This document shows, piece by piece, positions 52,491 through 64,000 of a stretch of DNA of 64,000 nt. The translations under genes and the position numbers were made by a program. Under the pieces are notes generated by a model. The model ran no database searches. It was not told the DNA's origin and worked only from the letters and a program-made list of their open reading frames with translations. Every line of letters begins with the position of its first letter. The first letter of the stretch is position 1. The stretch comes from Zhengella mangrovi (GTDB lineage: Bacteria; Pseudomonadota; Alphaproteobacteria; Rhizobiales; Rhizobiaceae). The DNA is taken from the NCBI RefSeq assembly GCF_002727065.1, contig NZ_PDVP01000010.1, positions 112,815 through 176,814 on the forward strand. The letters are read 5' to 3'.

Positions 52491-53807
52491 ATGAAGTCCT
52501 TTGTCAAAGCCGCGTTGATTGTCCTTGCCGCCTTCGCGGGAAGCCTGAACCTCGCCGTTCAGCCCGCCCGGGCGCTGGTCGAGATCGACGTCAACCGCGG
52601 CGTCGTGGAGCCGCTGCCCATCGCGATCACGGATTTCCTGTCCGGCGACGACATGGGCGTGAAGGTCACCGACGTGATCACCGCCAACCTGCAGCGCTCC
52701 GGCCTGTTCAAGCCGGTCGACAAGGCGGCGTTCATCGAGAAGGTCACCAACCCGGACGTGGCGCCGCGCTTCGAGGACTGGAAGGTCGTCAATGCCCAGG
52801 CGCTGGTGACCGGACGCGTGACGCGCGAAGCCGACGGGCGCCTGAAGGCGGAATACCGCCTGTGGGATACCTTCGCCGGCAAGCAGATCACCGGCGAGCA
52901 GTTCTTCACCAGCGAGAGCAACTGGCGCCGCGTCGCCCACATCATCTCCGATGCCATCTACAAGGCACTGACCGGCGAGAAGGGCTATTTCGATACCCGC
53001 GTCGTCTTCGTCGATGAATCCGGGCCGAAAAATGCCCGCCAGAAGCGTCTCGCGATCATGGACCAGGACGGCGCCAACCTGCGCTACCTGACCAAGGGCG
53101 GCGACCTGGTGCTGACGCCGCGTTTCTCGCCGAACCGCCAGGAAATCACCTACATGTCCTATGCCGGTGGCCAGCCGCGGGTCTACCTGCTGCAGATCGA
53201 GACCGGGCAGCGCGAACTGGTCGGGGACTTCCCGGGCATGACCTTTGCGCCGCGCTTCTCGCCAGACGGGCAGAAGGTGATCATGACGCTCGGCCGGGAC
53301 GACGGCAATGCCAACATCTATGCCATGGACCTGCGGTCTCGCACGACGCAGCGGCTGACGGCGGCAAATGCCATCGACACCTCGCCGTCCTACTCGCCGC
53401 AGGGCGACCGGATCGTGTTCACCTCCGACCGTGCCGGCCGGGCGCAGATCTACGTCATGGGGGCCGACGGCTCGAACCCGCAGCGGATTTCCTTCGGCGA
53501 CGGCACCTACTCGACGCCGGTGTGGTCGCCGCGCGGCGACCTGGTCGCCTTCACCAAGCAGTCGGGTGGCGATTTCTCGATCGGCGTCATGCGGCCGGAC
53601 GGGTCCGGCGAGCGCATCCTGACGACGGGCTTCCTCAACGAGGGACCGACCTGGGCGCCGAACGGACGTTACCTGATGTTCTTCCGCGAGCAGCCCGGCG
53701 GCGGCGGTCCGAAGCTTTTCTCGATCGACCTGACCGGCCGGAACGAGCAGCCGGTGCCGACGCCGAATTTCGCCTCCGACCCGGCCTGGTCGCCGCTTCT
53801 GGATTGA
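52491..53807 (+). CDS. tolB: Tol-Pal system protein TolB
   Basis: A 438-residue periplasmic protein: signal peptide ([20 protein letters not shown]..., ending near ARALVEI), an N-terminal alpha/beta domain, and a six-bladed beta-propeller with repeated [51 protein letters not shown] and [15 protein letters not shown]. It binds Pal and releases it for diffusion to the division site. The start ATG 52491 follows GAGAGGGATCC. Confidence 0.96.
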   Translation: MKSFVKAALIVLAAFAGSLNLAVQPARALVEIDVNRGVVEPLPIAITDFLSGDDMGVKVTDVITANLQRSGLFKPVDKAAFIEKVTNPDVAPRFEDWKVVNAQALVTGRVTREADGRLKAEYRLWDTFAGKQITGEQFFTSESNWRRVAHIISDAIYKALTGEKGYFDTRVVFVDESGPKNARQKRLAIMDQDGANLRYLTKGGDLVLTPRFSPNRQEITYMSYAGGQPRVYLLQIETGQRELVGDFPGMTFAPRFSPDGQKVIMTLGRDDGNANIYAMDLRSRTTQRLTAANAIDTSPSYSPQGDRIVFTSDRAGRAQIYVMGADGSNPQRISFGDGTYSTPVWSPRGDLVAFTKQSGGDFSIGVMRPDGSGERILTTGFLNEGPTWAPNGRYLMFFREQPGGGGPKLFSIDLTGRNEQPVPTPNFASDPAWSPLLD

Positions 53808-53823
53808 TCCCGCGGACGAAAAA

Positions 53824-53848
53824 GGCGGAAACGCGCCGCGTTTCCGCC
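53824..53848 (+). other. Hairpin between tolB and pal
   Basis: GGCGGAAACGC (53824-53834) pairs with GCGTTTCCGCC (53838-53848). There is no T tract, so it may be a processing or attenuation site. It stands 17 bases after the tolB stop. Confidence 0.5.
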
Positions 53849-53915
53849 GCATTCGCGGCTAGTGTGCGCGACACGGGGTACAAGAGGGGCGTCAACGAAA
53901 AATTTACCCTCTTTC

Positions 53916-53945
53916 TTGACCCGGCCTTAACCCCGACGTGGTTAT
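53916..53945 (+). promoter_or_regulatory. Putative pal promoter
   Basis: TTGACC (53916-53921) and GGTTAT (53940-53945) are separated by 18 bases. The -10 box is weak. It would let pal-cpoB be made independently of tolQRAB. Confidence 0.4.
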
Positions 53946-53988
53946 CAAAATATCAACGAACCGCAAAGAACTTGAAGGACTTTCGGCC

Positions 53989-54495
53989 ATGCAGCGTCTT
54001 GCCACGCTTACCCGCAACCCGGCCATGATCGCGCTTGTCGCCGGTCTTTCGCTGGCCGGCTGCGCTTCCAAGAAAACCATTCCCAACAATGCTGCCGATA
54101 TCGGGCTTGGCGCCAATGCCGCGACGCCGGGATCGTCACAGGATTTCACCGTCAATGTCGGCGACCGGATCTTCTTCGACACCGACTCCTCGTCCATCCG
54201 CGCGGATGCACAGCAGACGCTGTCGCGCCAGGCGCAGTGGCTGACGCGCTACGGAAGCTACCGCATCACCATCGAAGGCCATGCCGACGAACGCGGGACG
54301 CGCGAATACAACCTGGCGCTCGGCGCCCGGCGCGCCGCGGCAACGCGCGATTACCTGGTCTCCCAGGGTGTCGCCGCCAGCCGCATCAAGACGATTTCCT
54401 ACGGCAAGGAACGGCCGGTCGCGGTGTGCGACGACATTTCCTGCTGGTCGCAGAACCGTCGCGCGGTCACCGTGCTCAACGGGGCCGGAAGCTGA
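53989..54495 (+). CDS. pal: Peptidoglycan-associated lipoprotein Pal
   Basis: A 168-residue outer-membrane lipoprotein. The lipobox is LSLAGCAS (acylated Cys near residue 24). The OmpA-like domain has FFDTDSSSIRADAQQTLSRQ and ITIEGHADERGTREYNLALG, the diaminopimelate-binding site. ATG 53989 (MQRLATLTRN) is chosen with AAGGAC upstream; ATG 53938 gives an unlikely long N-terminus. Confidence 0.95.
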   Translation: MQRLATLTRNPAMIALVAGLSLAGCASKKTIPNNAADIGLGANAATPGSSQDFTVNVGDRIFFDTDSSSIRADAQQTLSRQAQWLTRYGSYRITIEGHADERGTREYNLALGARRAAATRDYLVSQGVAASRIKTISYGKERPVAVCDDISCWSQNRRAVTVLNGAGS

Positions 54496-54525
54496 GGCGG
54501 AAACTGCCTGCGTGACACCTGTCTC

Positions 54526-54552
54526 ACGGCCCCGCCCCGGCGGGGCCGTTTC
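54526..54552 (+). terminator. Terminator of pal
   Basis: ACGGCCCCG (54526-54534) pairs with CGGGGCCGT (54541-54549), loop CCCCGG, followed by TTCTCG. The T run is short. Confidence 0.65.
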
Positions 54553-54656
54553 TCGTTCGGTGCGCAGAAAACAAAATTTGGCCGAAGTCCGCCGCCTTGA
54601 TACAAGGGTGATGCCTGTCCGACGGGCAGGCTCAGGCAACAGAAACGGGGATCGAA

Positions 54657-55517
54657 ATGCGCTTGAAGATCGCACTCCTCGCCGTGATGCTGGCTGCCGT
54701 GCCGATGACCGGTACGATGGCGCAGACCTATGACCCGCGAGTGACGCAACTCGAAGAACAGGTCCGGCAGCTGAACGGCAGGATCGAAGAGCTGAACTTC
54801 CAGCTCCTGCAGATGCAGGAGACGTTGCGCAAATCGCAGGAGGACAACGAGTTCCGCCTGCAGCAACTGGAAGAGAAGCGTTCGCAATCAGTGAAGTCGA
54901 CCGACGGCAAACATGCCTCGGCGGACGAACGGCCCATGGATGCGACGGACGAGGGAAACTCGTCCGTCGCGGACGCCGGCAAGGACGCGACCGGCGTCGA
55001 CTGGGCCAAGGCCGGGTCCGGCAGCGACAAGCTCGGCGACCCGCCGCGCTCGCTCGGAACGCTCGAGGTGGACAAGGACGGCAATGTCAACGGTGCGGGG
55101 GCATCGCAGGACGTCGCGGCGGTGCCGCAGTCCGACAGTCCGGAAAGCCTCTACAGCGATTCCTACCAATATGTCCTGGCCGGCGACTACAAGGCGGCGG
55201 AGGCCGGATTCCGGGCCTATGCCGAGCGTTATCCGGACGGGCCTCAGATCGCGGATGCGACCTACTGGCTGGGTGAATCGCTGATTGGCCAGGAACGCTA
55301 TCCCGAGGCCGCCGAAGTACTGCTCAACGCAACCAAGACCTATCCGAAGTCCGGCAAGGCGCCCGACATGATGCTCAAGCTCGGCGTTTCGCTGGCGGCG
55401 ATGAAGAAGATGGAAATTGCCTGCGCGACCTACGAGGCGATCGGGAAGAAATACCCGGGTGTCTCGTCCGCCATGCGCGAACGGATTGCCCAGGAACAGG
55501 CCCTTGCCGGCTGCTGA
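54657..55517 (+). CDS. cpoB: CpoB/YbgF, cell division coordinator
   Basis: A 286-residue periplasmic protein with a signal peptide (MRLKIALLAVMLAAVPMTGT). An N-terminal coiled coil that trimerises (VTQLEEQVRQLNGRIEELN...) is followed by an acidic Asp/Gly/Ser-rich linker and a C-terminal TPR domain (YVLAGDYKAAEAGFRAYAER and PKSGKAPDMMLKLGVSLAAM). It links Tol-Pal constriction with PBP1B-type peptidoglycan synthesis. Family order pal-cpoB is conserved. Confidence 0.94.
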   Translation: MRLKIALLAVMLAAVPMTGTMAQTYDPRVTQLEEQVRQLNGRIEELNFQLLQMQETLRKSQEDNEFRLQQLEEKRSQSVKSTDGKHASADERPMDATDEGNSSVADAGKDATGVDWAKAGSGSDKLGDPPRSLGTLEVDKDGNVNGAGASQDVAAVPQSDSPESLYSDSYQYVLAGDYKAAEAGFRAYAERYPDGPQIADATYWLGESLIGQERYPEAAEVLLNATKTYPKSGKAPDMMLKLGVSLAAMKKMEIACATYEAIGKKYPGVSSAMRERIAQEQALAGC

Positions 55518-55548
55518 CATCCTGCGCCGGCCCGACGAAGCGGCGCCG

Positions 55549-56625
55549 ATGCCGGCCCCGCCTGCTGCCGATCTCAACGAATTTCTGAATACACCCCTTG
55601 CCCTGGCCGTTTCCGGCGGTGGCGATTCCATGGCGCTGCTGCATCGCGTGGCGGACCTGCGGCCGGGACGGCGCGACGGGCTCCTGGCGCTGACCGTCGA
55701 TCACCGGCTGCGGCCGGAAGCTGCCGGGGAAGCGCGCCAGGTGGCCGATCATTGCGCCCGGCTCGGCATCCGCCACCGCACGCTCGCCTGGAGCGGGCCG
55801 AAGCCTGTTTCCGGGCTGATGGAAGCGGCGCGGCTTGCCCGCTACCGCCTGCTTGCCGACGCTGCCGCCGGAGCCGGGTGCGCCGCGGTGCTGACGGGGC
55901 ATACGCGCGACGACCAGATTGAAACCCTCTCGATGCGCGCCGGGCGCGGCGCGGGGCGGGGACTGGCCGGTATGGCGCCGGCAACGCTGTACGGGGGACG
56001 CATCTGGTTCCTGCGGCCGCTGATGGCCTGGCGGCGGCAGGCCCTGCGCCACGAACTCGCCGACCGTGGCCTTGGCTGGCTCGAGGATCCGTCCAACGCC
56101 GATCCCCGATACGAGCGGGTCCGCGTTCGCGGATCGCTGTCCCCGGATTCGCCGGATGCCGCGCGCCTGCTGGAAACGGCGCGGGAGACAGGCAGTCAAC
56201 GCATCCTGCTGGCCCGGCGGGCCGCGGCCATCGTGCTCGACCCGTCCTCCTTCGACCCCTCCGGATGGCCGGAAACGCTGCTGTTCAGGACCGCGGGCCG
56301 GGACCTGCCGGGCGATGCGCTTGCGGAAGCCGCGGCCCAGGCCTCGCGGCTGCTGACCGGCCACCTGTACGGGCCCTCCGGCGATGCGCGGAGCCAGGTT
56401 GCCTCGCTTCTGACCGGACCGGGCGGCGTGGCCTTCACGGCTGCCGGCGCGGTGTTCCGGAAAACGCGCGACGGGGTGCGCATCGAACGGGATCCGCGAT
56501 GGCGGGGACGGGGCGGCCAGGTGCCCGAACTCATCCCATCCTTCGACCACGCGGTTTTCGATGCGCTGGCCCGGCGGACGGACCTGCCGGAGTTCCCGCC
56601 CGTGCCGATTGGAGGCGAGGTGTAA
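55549..56625 (+). CDS. tilS: tRNA(Ile)-lysidine synthase TilS
   Basis: A 358-residue enzyme that adds lysine to C34 of the AUA-reading tRNA(Ile). The PP-loop is ALAVSGGGDSMALLHRV (residues about 19-35) and GHTRDDQIETLSMRAGRG follows. It is shorter than E. coli TilS (about 430), common in alphaproteobacteria. ATG 55549 is used; a TTG at 55504 overlaps the cpoB stop and could be an earlier start. ftsH follows at 135 bases, a typical arrangement. Confidence 0.92.
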   Translation: MPAPPAADLNEFLNTPLALAVSGGGDSMALLHRVADLRPGRRDGLLALTVDHRLRPEAAGEARQVADHCARLGIRHRTLAWSGPKPVSGLMEAARLARYRLLADAAAGAGCAAVLTGHTRDDQIETLSMRAGRGAGRGLAGMAPATLYGGRIWFLRPLMAWRRQALRHELADRGLGWLEDPSNADPRYERVRVRGSLSPDSPDAARLLETARETGSQRILLARRAAAIVLDPSSFDPSGWPETLLFRTAGRDLPGDALAEAAAQASRLLTGHLYGPSGDARSQVASLLTGPGGVAFTAAGAVFRKTRDGVRIERDPRWRGRGGQVPELIPSFDHAVFDALARRTDLPEFPPVPIGGEV

Positions 56626-56760
56626 CCATATGCGGCATTTGGTCTCCCGAAGGGTCCGGAAATCGGTCGCAGTGCTTGGCAATGCCTTGCCGCGATCCTA
56701 TGTTAGACCGACACAACGGAATTTCGAGCAGCGCGGAAATCTGCGCCGACAGGACGGAAC

Positions 56761-58695
<1,935 letters not shown>

Positions 58696-58731
58696 TCCGG
58701 GGCTTCCCTGCCGGCAAGGGACCAGAGACAG

Positions 58732-58761
58732 ACCCGTCGCGCGCCTGCGCGGCGGGTTTTT
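58732..58761 (+). terminator. Terminator of ftsH
   Basis: CCCGTCGCGC (58733-58742) pairs with GCGCGGCGGG (58747-58756) with one G-T, loop GCCT, followed by five T. Confidence 0.88.
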
Positions 58762-58929
58762 CGTTAGCCAGGCGCGGGCGCGCAAGCCGCCGATTTTCAT
58801 TGACGGTTAACCACGTTTGCAGTTCAAGCGGGCACGAAAGCCTTTCGTTACATTGAAAAACATATTTTGATGCCGGGTCATCGGTGACTTGTGGCAAAAA
58901 AGATCGGCTCAGGGGTTACGGGAAAAATC

Positions 58930-60282
58930 ATGACTCGCAAGTATTTTGGAACCGACGGCATTCGTGGTCGTGCCAACAGCAATCCCATGACACCGGATAT
59001 CGCGATGAAGGTCGGGATGGCTGCAGGCCTCTCCTTCCATCGCGGATCGCACCGGCACCGGGTTGTCATCGGCAAGGACACCCGCATTTCCGGCTACATG
59101 CTCGAGAACGCGCTCGTGGCCGGATTCTGTGCCGCCGGCATGGACGTGTTCCTGCTCGGCCCGATCCCGACGCCCGCCGTCGCCATGCTGACGCGCTCGC
59201 TGCGCGCCGATATCGGCGTCATGCTGTCGGCGTCGCACAATCCCTACTACGACAACGGCATCAAGCTGTTCGGTCCCGATGGCTACAAGCTGTCCGACGA
59301 GATCGAGATGCGCATCGAGGCGATGCTCGACGTCGACCTGTCGATGCGGCTGGCCGATGGCGACAGCCTCGGCAAGGCCAAGCGCGTCGACGGCGTGCAC
59401 GACCGCTACATCGAATTCGCCAAGCGCACCCTGCCGCGGTCGCTTTCGCTGTCCGGCATGCGGGTGGTGGTCGACTGCGCCAACGGCGCGGCCTACAAGG
59501 TGGCCCCGGCCGTGCTGTGGGAACTGGGCGCAGAGGTCGTGACGATCAACAACGAGCCGAACGGCACGAACATCAACCAGGAGTGCGGGTCGACCCACCC
59601 GGTCGGGCTGATGCAGAAGGTTCACGAAGTCCGCGCCGACATCGGGATCGCGCTGGACGGCGATGCCGACCGCGTGCTGATCGTCAACGAGCGCGGCGAG
59701 GTGATCGACGGCGACCAGATCATGGCGCTGATCGCGGAAAGCTGGCTGGAAAGCGGCCGGCTGCGCGGCGGCGGCGTCGTGGCGACCATCATGTCCAACC
59801 TCGGCATGGAGCGTTTCCTGACGGACCGGGGCCTGGAACTGCACCGCACCAAGGTCGGCGACCGCTACGTGGTGGAACACATGCGGGCGCACGGGTTCAA
59901 CGTGGGCGGCGAGCAATCGGGCCACGTCGTGCTGTCGGATTTCTCGACCACCGGCGACGGGCTCGTCTGCGCGCTGCAGGTGCTTGCCTGCATCAAGCGT
60001 TCGGGCAAGCCGGCCAGCGAGGTCTGCAACAAGTTCGAAGCGGTTCCGCAGGTGCTCAAGAACGTGCGCTACGGCACGGCCAAGCCGCTCGAGGAGGCGG
60101 TTGTCCAGAAGGCGATCGAAGCGGGCCGGGACAAGCTCGGCAAGAGCGGGCGTCTCGTCATCCGCCCGTCCGGCACGGAGCCGCTGATCCGGGTGATGGC
60201 CGAAGGCGACAACCGCGACCTGGTCGAGGCCGTGGTCGACGACATCGCCGGCGTCATCGCAGAGCTGCGCAACGCCGCCTGA
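58930..60282 (+). CDS. glmM: Phosphoglucosamine mutase GlmM
   Basis: A 450-residue enzyme that interconverts glucosamine 6- and 1-phosphate, feeding UDP-GlcNAc for peptidoglycan and lipopolysaccharide. The active phosphoserine is Ser102 in [15 protein letters not shown]; the metal loop is [16 protein letters not shown] and the C-terminal phosphate loop is [18 protein letters not shown] 58930 ([15 protein letters not shown]) is the family start; GTG 58891 is in frame but adds 13 unusual residues. Confidence 0.97.
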   Translation: MTRKYFGTDGIRGRANSNPMTPDIAMKVGMAAGLSFHRGSHRHRVVIGKDTRISGYMLENALVAGFCAAGMDVFLLGPIPTPAVAMLTRSLRADIGVMLSASHNPYYDNGIKLFGPDGYKLSDEIEMRIEAMLDVDLSMRLADGDSLGKAKRVDGVHDRYIEFAKRTLPRSLSLSGMRVVVDCANGAAYKVAPAVLWELGAEVVTINNEPNGTNINQECGSTHPVGLMQKVHEVRADIGIALDGDADRVLIVNERGEVIDGDQIMALIAESWLESGRLRGGGVVATIMSNLGMERFLTDRGLELHRTKVGDRYVVEHMRAHGFNVGGEQSGHVVLSDFSTTGDGLVCALQVLACIKRSGKPASEVCNKFEAVPQVLKNVRYGTAKPLEEAVVQKAIEAGRDKLGKSGRLVIRPSGTEPLIRVMAEGDNRDLVEAVVDDIAGVIAELRNAA

Positions 60283-60306
60283 CCTTCCGGGAGATCCGGA
60301 GAAACG

Positions 60307-60339
60307 AGCCCGTCATGCCATCGGCATGGCGGGCTTTTT
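60307..60339 (+). terminator. Terminator of glmM
   Basis: AGCCCGTCATGCC (60307-60319) pairs with GGCATGGCGGGCT (60323-60335) with one G-T, followed by TTTT. Confidence 0.88.
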
Positions 60340-60375
60340 CATGCCGGAACCTTCGATCATGGTTAATTCTAAAGC

Positions 60376-60391
60376 TTAAGTGGCCCTTAAC
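60376..60391 (+). promoter_or_regulatory. CtrA-type box upstream of the first barrel gene
   Basis: TTAA (60376-60379), seven bases (GTGGCCC), TTAAC (60387-60391): an exact TTAA-N7-TTAAC. Two further half-sites flank it, CATGGTTAA at 60358-60366 and TTAACC at 60410-60415. It is 84 bases before the start. Confidence 0.65.
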
Positions 60392-60474
60392 CTTTCCGCC
60401 TCATTATCCTTAACCGGAATCCATGTCCGTCCCCGGTATCGAAGGCACGGGGCGGCAAACAAGAGGTCACTATC

Positions 60475-61332
60475 ATGTTGCAGCTTCGCTCTGGCGTCAT
60501 CCTTGCCGTATTGGGAGGCTTGACGGCCGGTACCGCCCAGGCGGCCGATCTCTACGAACCCGACGTGGTCGAAGCACCGGCGCCGGTGCAGACCTATGTC
60601 GAGCCGGCTCCGGAAGTCGGAACGAGCTGGTACATCCGCGGCGATGTCGGTTACAGCATCAACGACCTGCGGGGTGCCTACTTCCTCCAGGGAACGGCCG
60701 GCGGAGCGCCCGGGTACAACAATTTCACCACTGCCAATCTCGACAATTCGTGGCTGGTCGGCGGCGGTATCGGCGTGAACATCTCCCGTCACCTGCGCGC
60801 GGACATCACGCTCGACTACATGACGAAGGCGAAGTTCAAGGGCTCGACCACGGGCACCTGCGGCGGCGTCCCGTGCACCTCTTCCGACACGTCGGGCCTG
60901 AGCGCCCTCGTGGTTCTCGCCAACGCCTATGTCGATGTCGGCACCTGGCACGGGATCACCGGCTACGTCGGCGGCGGTATCGGTGGTGCGCACGTCAAGT
61001 GGGACGACCTCATCAACGTGGCGCCGACAGGCACCGTGCGCCATACCGGCTACTCGTCGGCCCGCTTCGCCTACGCGCTGACGGCCGGTGCGTCCTACTG
61101 CCTGACCAACAATCTCGAACTCGACGCCAGCTACCGCTACACGCGGATCTCCAGCGGCGACATGTTCCTCTACAAGACCGGCGGCGGCCCCGGCTACGAT
61201 CGTGGCCTGAGCTCCCACGCGGTGCGGGCGGGCCTGCGCTACTCCTTCGGCGGTTCGGGCAATTCCCCGCGCTGCGCACCGGAGCCGGAAGTGGTCTCGT
61301 ACCAGCCGGAACCGATGCCGGTCTACAAGTAA
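60475..61332 (+). CDS. Outer-membrane beta-barrel protein (Omp25/31-like), first copy
   Basis: A 285-residue protein with a signal peptide (LAVLGGLTAGTAQAAD). The mature part starts with a Pro/Glu-rich plug (about residues 25-50), then alternating amphipathic strands that each end in aromatic residues (WYIRGDVGYSIND, LRADITLDYMTKAKF, GLSSHAVRAGLRYSF). It closes with YSFGG and a Cys/Pro/Glu-rich tail. Such barrels are abundant small outer-membrane proteins in Rhizobiales. The AAGAGGTCAC motif precedes the ATG. A CtrA-type box lies upstream. The next gene is a paralogue. Confidence 0.85.
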   Translation: MLQLRSGVILAVLGGLTAGTAQAADLYEPDVVEAPAPVQTYVEPAPEVGTSWYIRGDVGYSINDLRGAYFLQGTAGGAPGYNNFTTANLDNSWLVGGGIGVNISRHLRADITLDYMTKAKFKGSTTGTCGGVPCTSSDTSGLSALVVLANAYVDVGTWHGITGYVGGGIGGAHVKWDDLINVAPTGTVRHTGYSSARFAYALTAGASYCLTNNLELDASYRYTRISSGDMFLYKTGGGPGYDRGLSSHAVRAGLRYSFGGSGNSPRCAPEPEVVSYQPEPMPVYK

Positions 61333-61380
61333 GACAGGACCCGCCTCTCCCGGCAACGGGAGCCGGAAAAATTTCCAATG

Positions 61381-61409
61381 CCCGCGCGACCCCGTCGCGC
61401 GGGTATTTT
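61381..61409 (+). terminator. Terminator of the first barrel gene
   Basis: CCCGCGCGA (61381-61389) pairs with TCGCGCGGG (61395-61403), loop CCCCG, followed by TATTTT. Confidence 0.85.
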
Positions 61410-61469
61410 CATGTCTTTCGACACGATCCGGCCGCCCGGAGCGCGCCATCGCGGAAATAGCAGTCATGC

Positions 61470-61497
61470 TTAACCGCAACTTAACCATCATGGTTAA
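61470..61497 (+). promoter_or_regulatory. CtrA-type box upstream of the second barrel gene
   Basis: TTAA (61470-61473), seven bases (CCGCAAC), TTAAC (61481-61485): an exact TTAA-N7-TTAAC. It overlaps an inverted repeat TTAACCAT-C-ATGGTTAA (61481-61497). It ends 65 bases before the start codon. Confidence 0.65.
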
Positions 61498-61562
61498 TGC
61501 TGGGACACAGTCGAGTTATGGCCGCCGGTTCGGGTGCGGCACGAATAGCCGGAGTGTCCAAG

Positions 61563-62414
61563 ATGAAGAAACGTTTCCTGCTTGCCCAAGCCGTCGCCCT
61601 GGCGCTGTTCGCCGGCGCTCCAGCGGCCCTCGCAGCCGACTACGAGCCGACGATCATTCCGGCCGACACCGGTCCGGTGGACGAGTACAAGCCGGTCGAG
61701 ATCGGCACCGGCTGGTATATCCGCGGCGATATCGGCTACTCGATTTCCACCTCGGGCGGCGCCGATCCCTACCGGACCTATTTCGGCGGTGCCTACGGAT
61801 CGCATGCCTGGGACATGGCGCGGATCGACAGCGACTGGAGCGCCTCGATCGGCTTCGGTTACCGGTTCAACGACTGGCTGCGCACCGACTTCACCGCCGA
61901 CCGGTTCACCGGAAACTTCACCGGCAAGACGAGCGATCCGTTCTCCTGCGCCGGTCCGGCCGACCCGACCACGGGTTGCGCCTCCAATGACAGCGCCAGC
62001 TTCACCGCCTATTCGCTGATGGCCAATGCCTATGTCGACCTGGGCACGGTGGTGGGCATCACGCCCTACCTCGGCGCCGGCGCCGGCGTGACCTTCATGA
62101 ACTGGGGCGACCTGACCAACTCGGTCTACTGTGTCGACGGCACGGCCACCTGCGCATCCGGCGCGGTCACCAGCGTCACGCATACGGGCATAAACTCGGC
62201 GCGCTTCACCTGGGCGCTGATGGCAGGCGCCAGCTACGACGTCACCGAGAACCTGAAATTCGATCTCGGCTACCGCTATCGCAAGGTCTCGGCCGGCGGC
62301 ATGTTCGACTTCGACTCCGCCTCCCAGTCGGCCGGTGCGACAGGCGCGCAGGGCCGCGACAAGGGCCTGTCGAGCCACGAGATCCGGGTCGGCCTGCGCT
62401 ACGAACTCTGGTAA
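61563..62414 (+). CDS. Outer-membrane beta-barrel protein (Omp25/31-like), second copy
   Basis: A 283-residue protein with a signal peptide (MKKRFLLAQAVALALFAGAP). The mature domain has the same layout as the upstream barrel (WYIRGDIGYSIST matches WYIRGDVGYSIND; both contain NAYVDLG/NAYVDVG, GLSSHEIRVGLRYELW near the end). Loops with two Cys (SCAGPADPTTGC, YCVDGTATC) may form disulfides. ATG 61563 is used; an earlier frame from 61497 would add 22 unusual residues. It is a diverged tandem paralogue of the first copy. Confidence 0.86.
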   Translation: MKKRFLLAQAVALALFAGAPAALAADYEPTIIPADTGPVDEYKPVEIGTGWYIRGDIGYSISTSGGADPYRTYFGGAYGSHAWDMARIDSDWSASIGFGYRFNDWLRTDFTADRFTGNFTGKTSDPFSCAGPADPTTGCASNDSASFTAYSLMANAYVDLGTVVGITPYLGAGAGVTFMNWGDLTNSVYCVDGTATCASGAVTSVTHTGINSARFTWALMAGASYDVTENLKFDLGYRYRKVSAGGMFDFDSASQSAGATGAQGRDKGLSSHEIRVGLRYELW

Positions 62415-62440
62415 GCGCTTCTTCGGCAACGCGCATTTTC

Positions 62441-62468
62441 AACGGCGGTCCCCCGGGGCCGCCGTTTT
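62441..62468 (+). terminator. Terminator of the second barrel gene
   Basis: AACGGCGG (62441-62448) pairs with CCGCCGTT (62459-62466), with inner pairs extending the stem, then TTTT. Confidence 0.8.
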
Positions 62469-62526
62469 CCGTTTGCGCCCGGGTGGCGCTATGAGGATAC
62501 AAAATGACGCGTTGCAACAATTGCGC

Positions 62527-62556
62527 TTGACTTGGAGGGGCAAGCCAGAGTAACGC
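62527..62556 (+). promoter_or_regulatory. Putative serC promoter
   Basis: TTGACT (62527-62532) and TAACGC (62551-62556) with 18 bases between. Transcription would start near 62562, at the beginning of the serC leader. Confidence 0.45.
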
Positions 62557-62557
62557 C

Positions 62558-62615
62558 GTCAGCGGGCCACTCCTCCCCACCGAGGAGCGTGCTATCTGGA
62601 AGGGTAGGTTACAAC
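62558..62615 (+). ncRNA. serC leader RNA element (RF00517-type)
   Basis: The 5' leader of serC contains CGGGCCACTCCTCCCCACC then GAGGAGCGTGCTATCTGG and AGGGTAGGTTACAAC directly before the ATG. A hairpin CTCCTC (62570-62575) with GAGGAG (62582-62587) around CCCACC is followed by a second short pairing region. This matches the alphaproteobacterial serC motif, found only in front of serC-serA. Its ligand or effector is not known to me. Confidence 0.78.
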
Positions 62616-63791
<1,176 letters not shown>

Positions 63792-63806
63792 CCGCGCGTT
63801 CCTGCC

Positions 63807-63833
63807 GGGCGGCCCGCCGGCCGCCCGCATTTT
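63807..63833 (+). terminator. Weak terminator between serC and serA
   Basis: GGGCGGC (63807-63813) pairs with GCCGCCC (63820-63826), loop CCGCCG, followed by GCATTTTC. The T tract is short, so it probably attenuates rather than stops transcription into serA. Confidence 0.5.
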
Positions 63834-63875
63834 CATCGACATTTCCAAGATCATTGCCCATTGGAGGACAAGTCC

Positions 63876-64000
63876 ATGGCACCCCGCGTTCTCGTATCCG
63901 ATGCCCTTTCCGAAACCGCCGTGCAGATTTTCCGCGACCGTGGGGTCGAGGTGGATTTCATGCCGAAGCTCGGCAAGGACAAGGAGAAGCTGCAGGAAAT
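63876..64000 (+). CDS. serA: D-3-phosphoglycerate dehydrogenase SerA, 3' truncated
   Basis: The first 41 residues are visible, beginning MAPRVLVSDALSETAVQIFR at ATG 63876 after TTGGAGGACA. This is the usual start of the NAD-dependent enzyme that oxidises 3-phosphoglycerate to open serine synthesis. Position directly after serC supports the call. The rest lies outside the window. Confidence 0.93.
   Translation, partial: MAPRVLVSDALSETAVQIFRDRGVEVDFMPKLGKDKEKLQE

Overview
The window is high-GC chromosomal DNA of an alphaproteobacterium, most likely of the order Hyphomicrobiales (Rhizobiales). Support comes from a SAM-II riboswitch before metA, a serC-type leader before serC-serA, 6S RNA before a 5-formyltetrahydrofolate cyclo-ligase gene, a DUF2312/GapR gene, an rcdA (DUF1465) gene, full CtrA-type boxes (TTAA-N7-TTAAC), Omp25/31-like porin-type proteins, and the order tolQRAB-pal-cpoB-tilS-ftsH-glmM. 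I cannot fix the genus. Almost all of the window is core genome; I see no insertion sequence, prophage, integrase, CRISPR array, rRNA or tRNA gene.

Layout. 1-6.8 kb: central carbon metabolism (tkt, truncated at the window edge, gap, pgk, a GDSL hydrolase, pyk reversed). 6.9-10.5 kb: DUF1036, an N-formylglutamate amidohydrolase/DUF1244 pair, a 45-bp direct repeat, gapR and a VWA-domain gene. 10.6-11.4 kb: a small two-gene module resembling a toxin-antitoxin pair with a near-leaderless promoter. 11.4-17.7 kb: minCDE behind a CtrA-type box, GNAT, metA with its riboswitch, a fatty acid desaturase, a PD-(D/E)XK protein and a MoxR ATPase. 17.7-18.6 kb: two tandem small secreted paralogues of unknown family. 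18.9-24.8 kb: 6S RNA, folate cyclo-ligase, YmdB-like phosphodiesterase, a 55-bp tandem repeat, TPR, metallo-beta-lactamase-fold, cupin, GFA, yebC, SelW-like and rpmE genes. 25-32.7 kb: an ABC exporter, a flavoprotein dehydrogenase, a TMEM43-like protein with a leucine-rich-repeat protein, and a BON-MscS channel. 32.8-38.2 kb: a MotA/MotB-like pair, inositol monophosphatase, efp, a Sel1-repeat protein and thiE. 38.3-45.8 kb: TauE/SafE permeases, an acyl-CoA ligase, a candidate small RNA between two CtrA-type boxes, rcdA, and ruvC-ruvA-ruvB with two extra genes overlapping ruvA and ruvB. 45.9-64 kb: an L,D-transpeptidase, small envelope proteins, a GH5-like glycosidase, ybgC-tolQRAB-pal-cpoB, tilS, ftsH, glmM, two outer-membrane barrels behind CtrA-type boxes, serC and the start of serA.

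Theme. Much of the window concerns envelope growth and division: Min placement, Tol-Pal constriction, FtsH, GlmM, an L,D-transpeptidase and outer-membrane barrels. Full CtrA-type boxes stand before minC, before a candidate small RNA, before rcdA (whose family delivers CtrA to ClpXP in Caulobacter) and before both barrel genes. That suggests a cell-cycle-controlled envelope and division set. The least explained items are the small RNA candidate at 40957-41062, the tandem secreted paralogues at 17790-18637, the short-leader toxin-antitoxin-like module at 10654-11342, and the two extra genes of the ruv operon. Functions come from motif reading and family knowledge; no database search was run.
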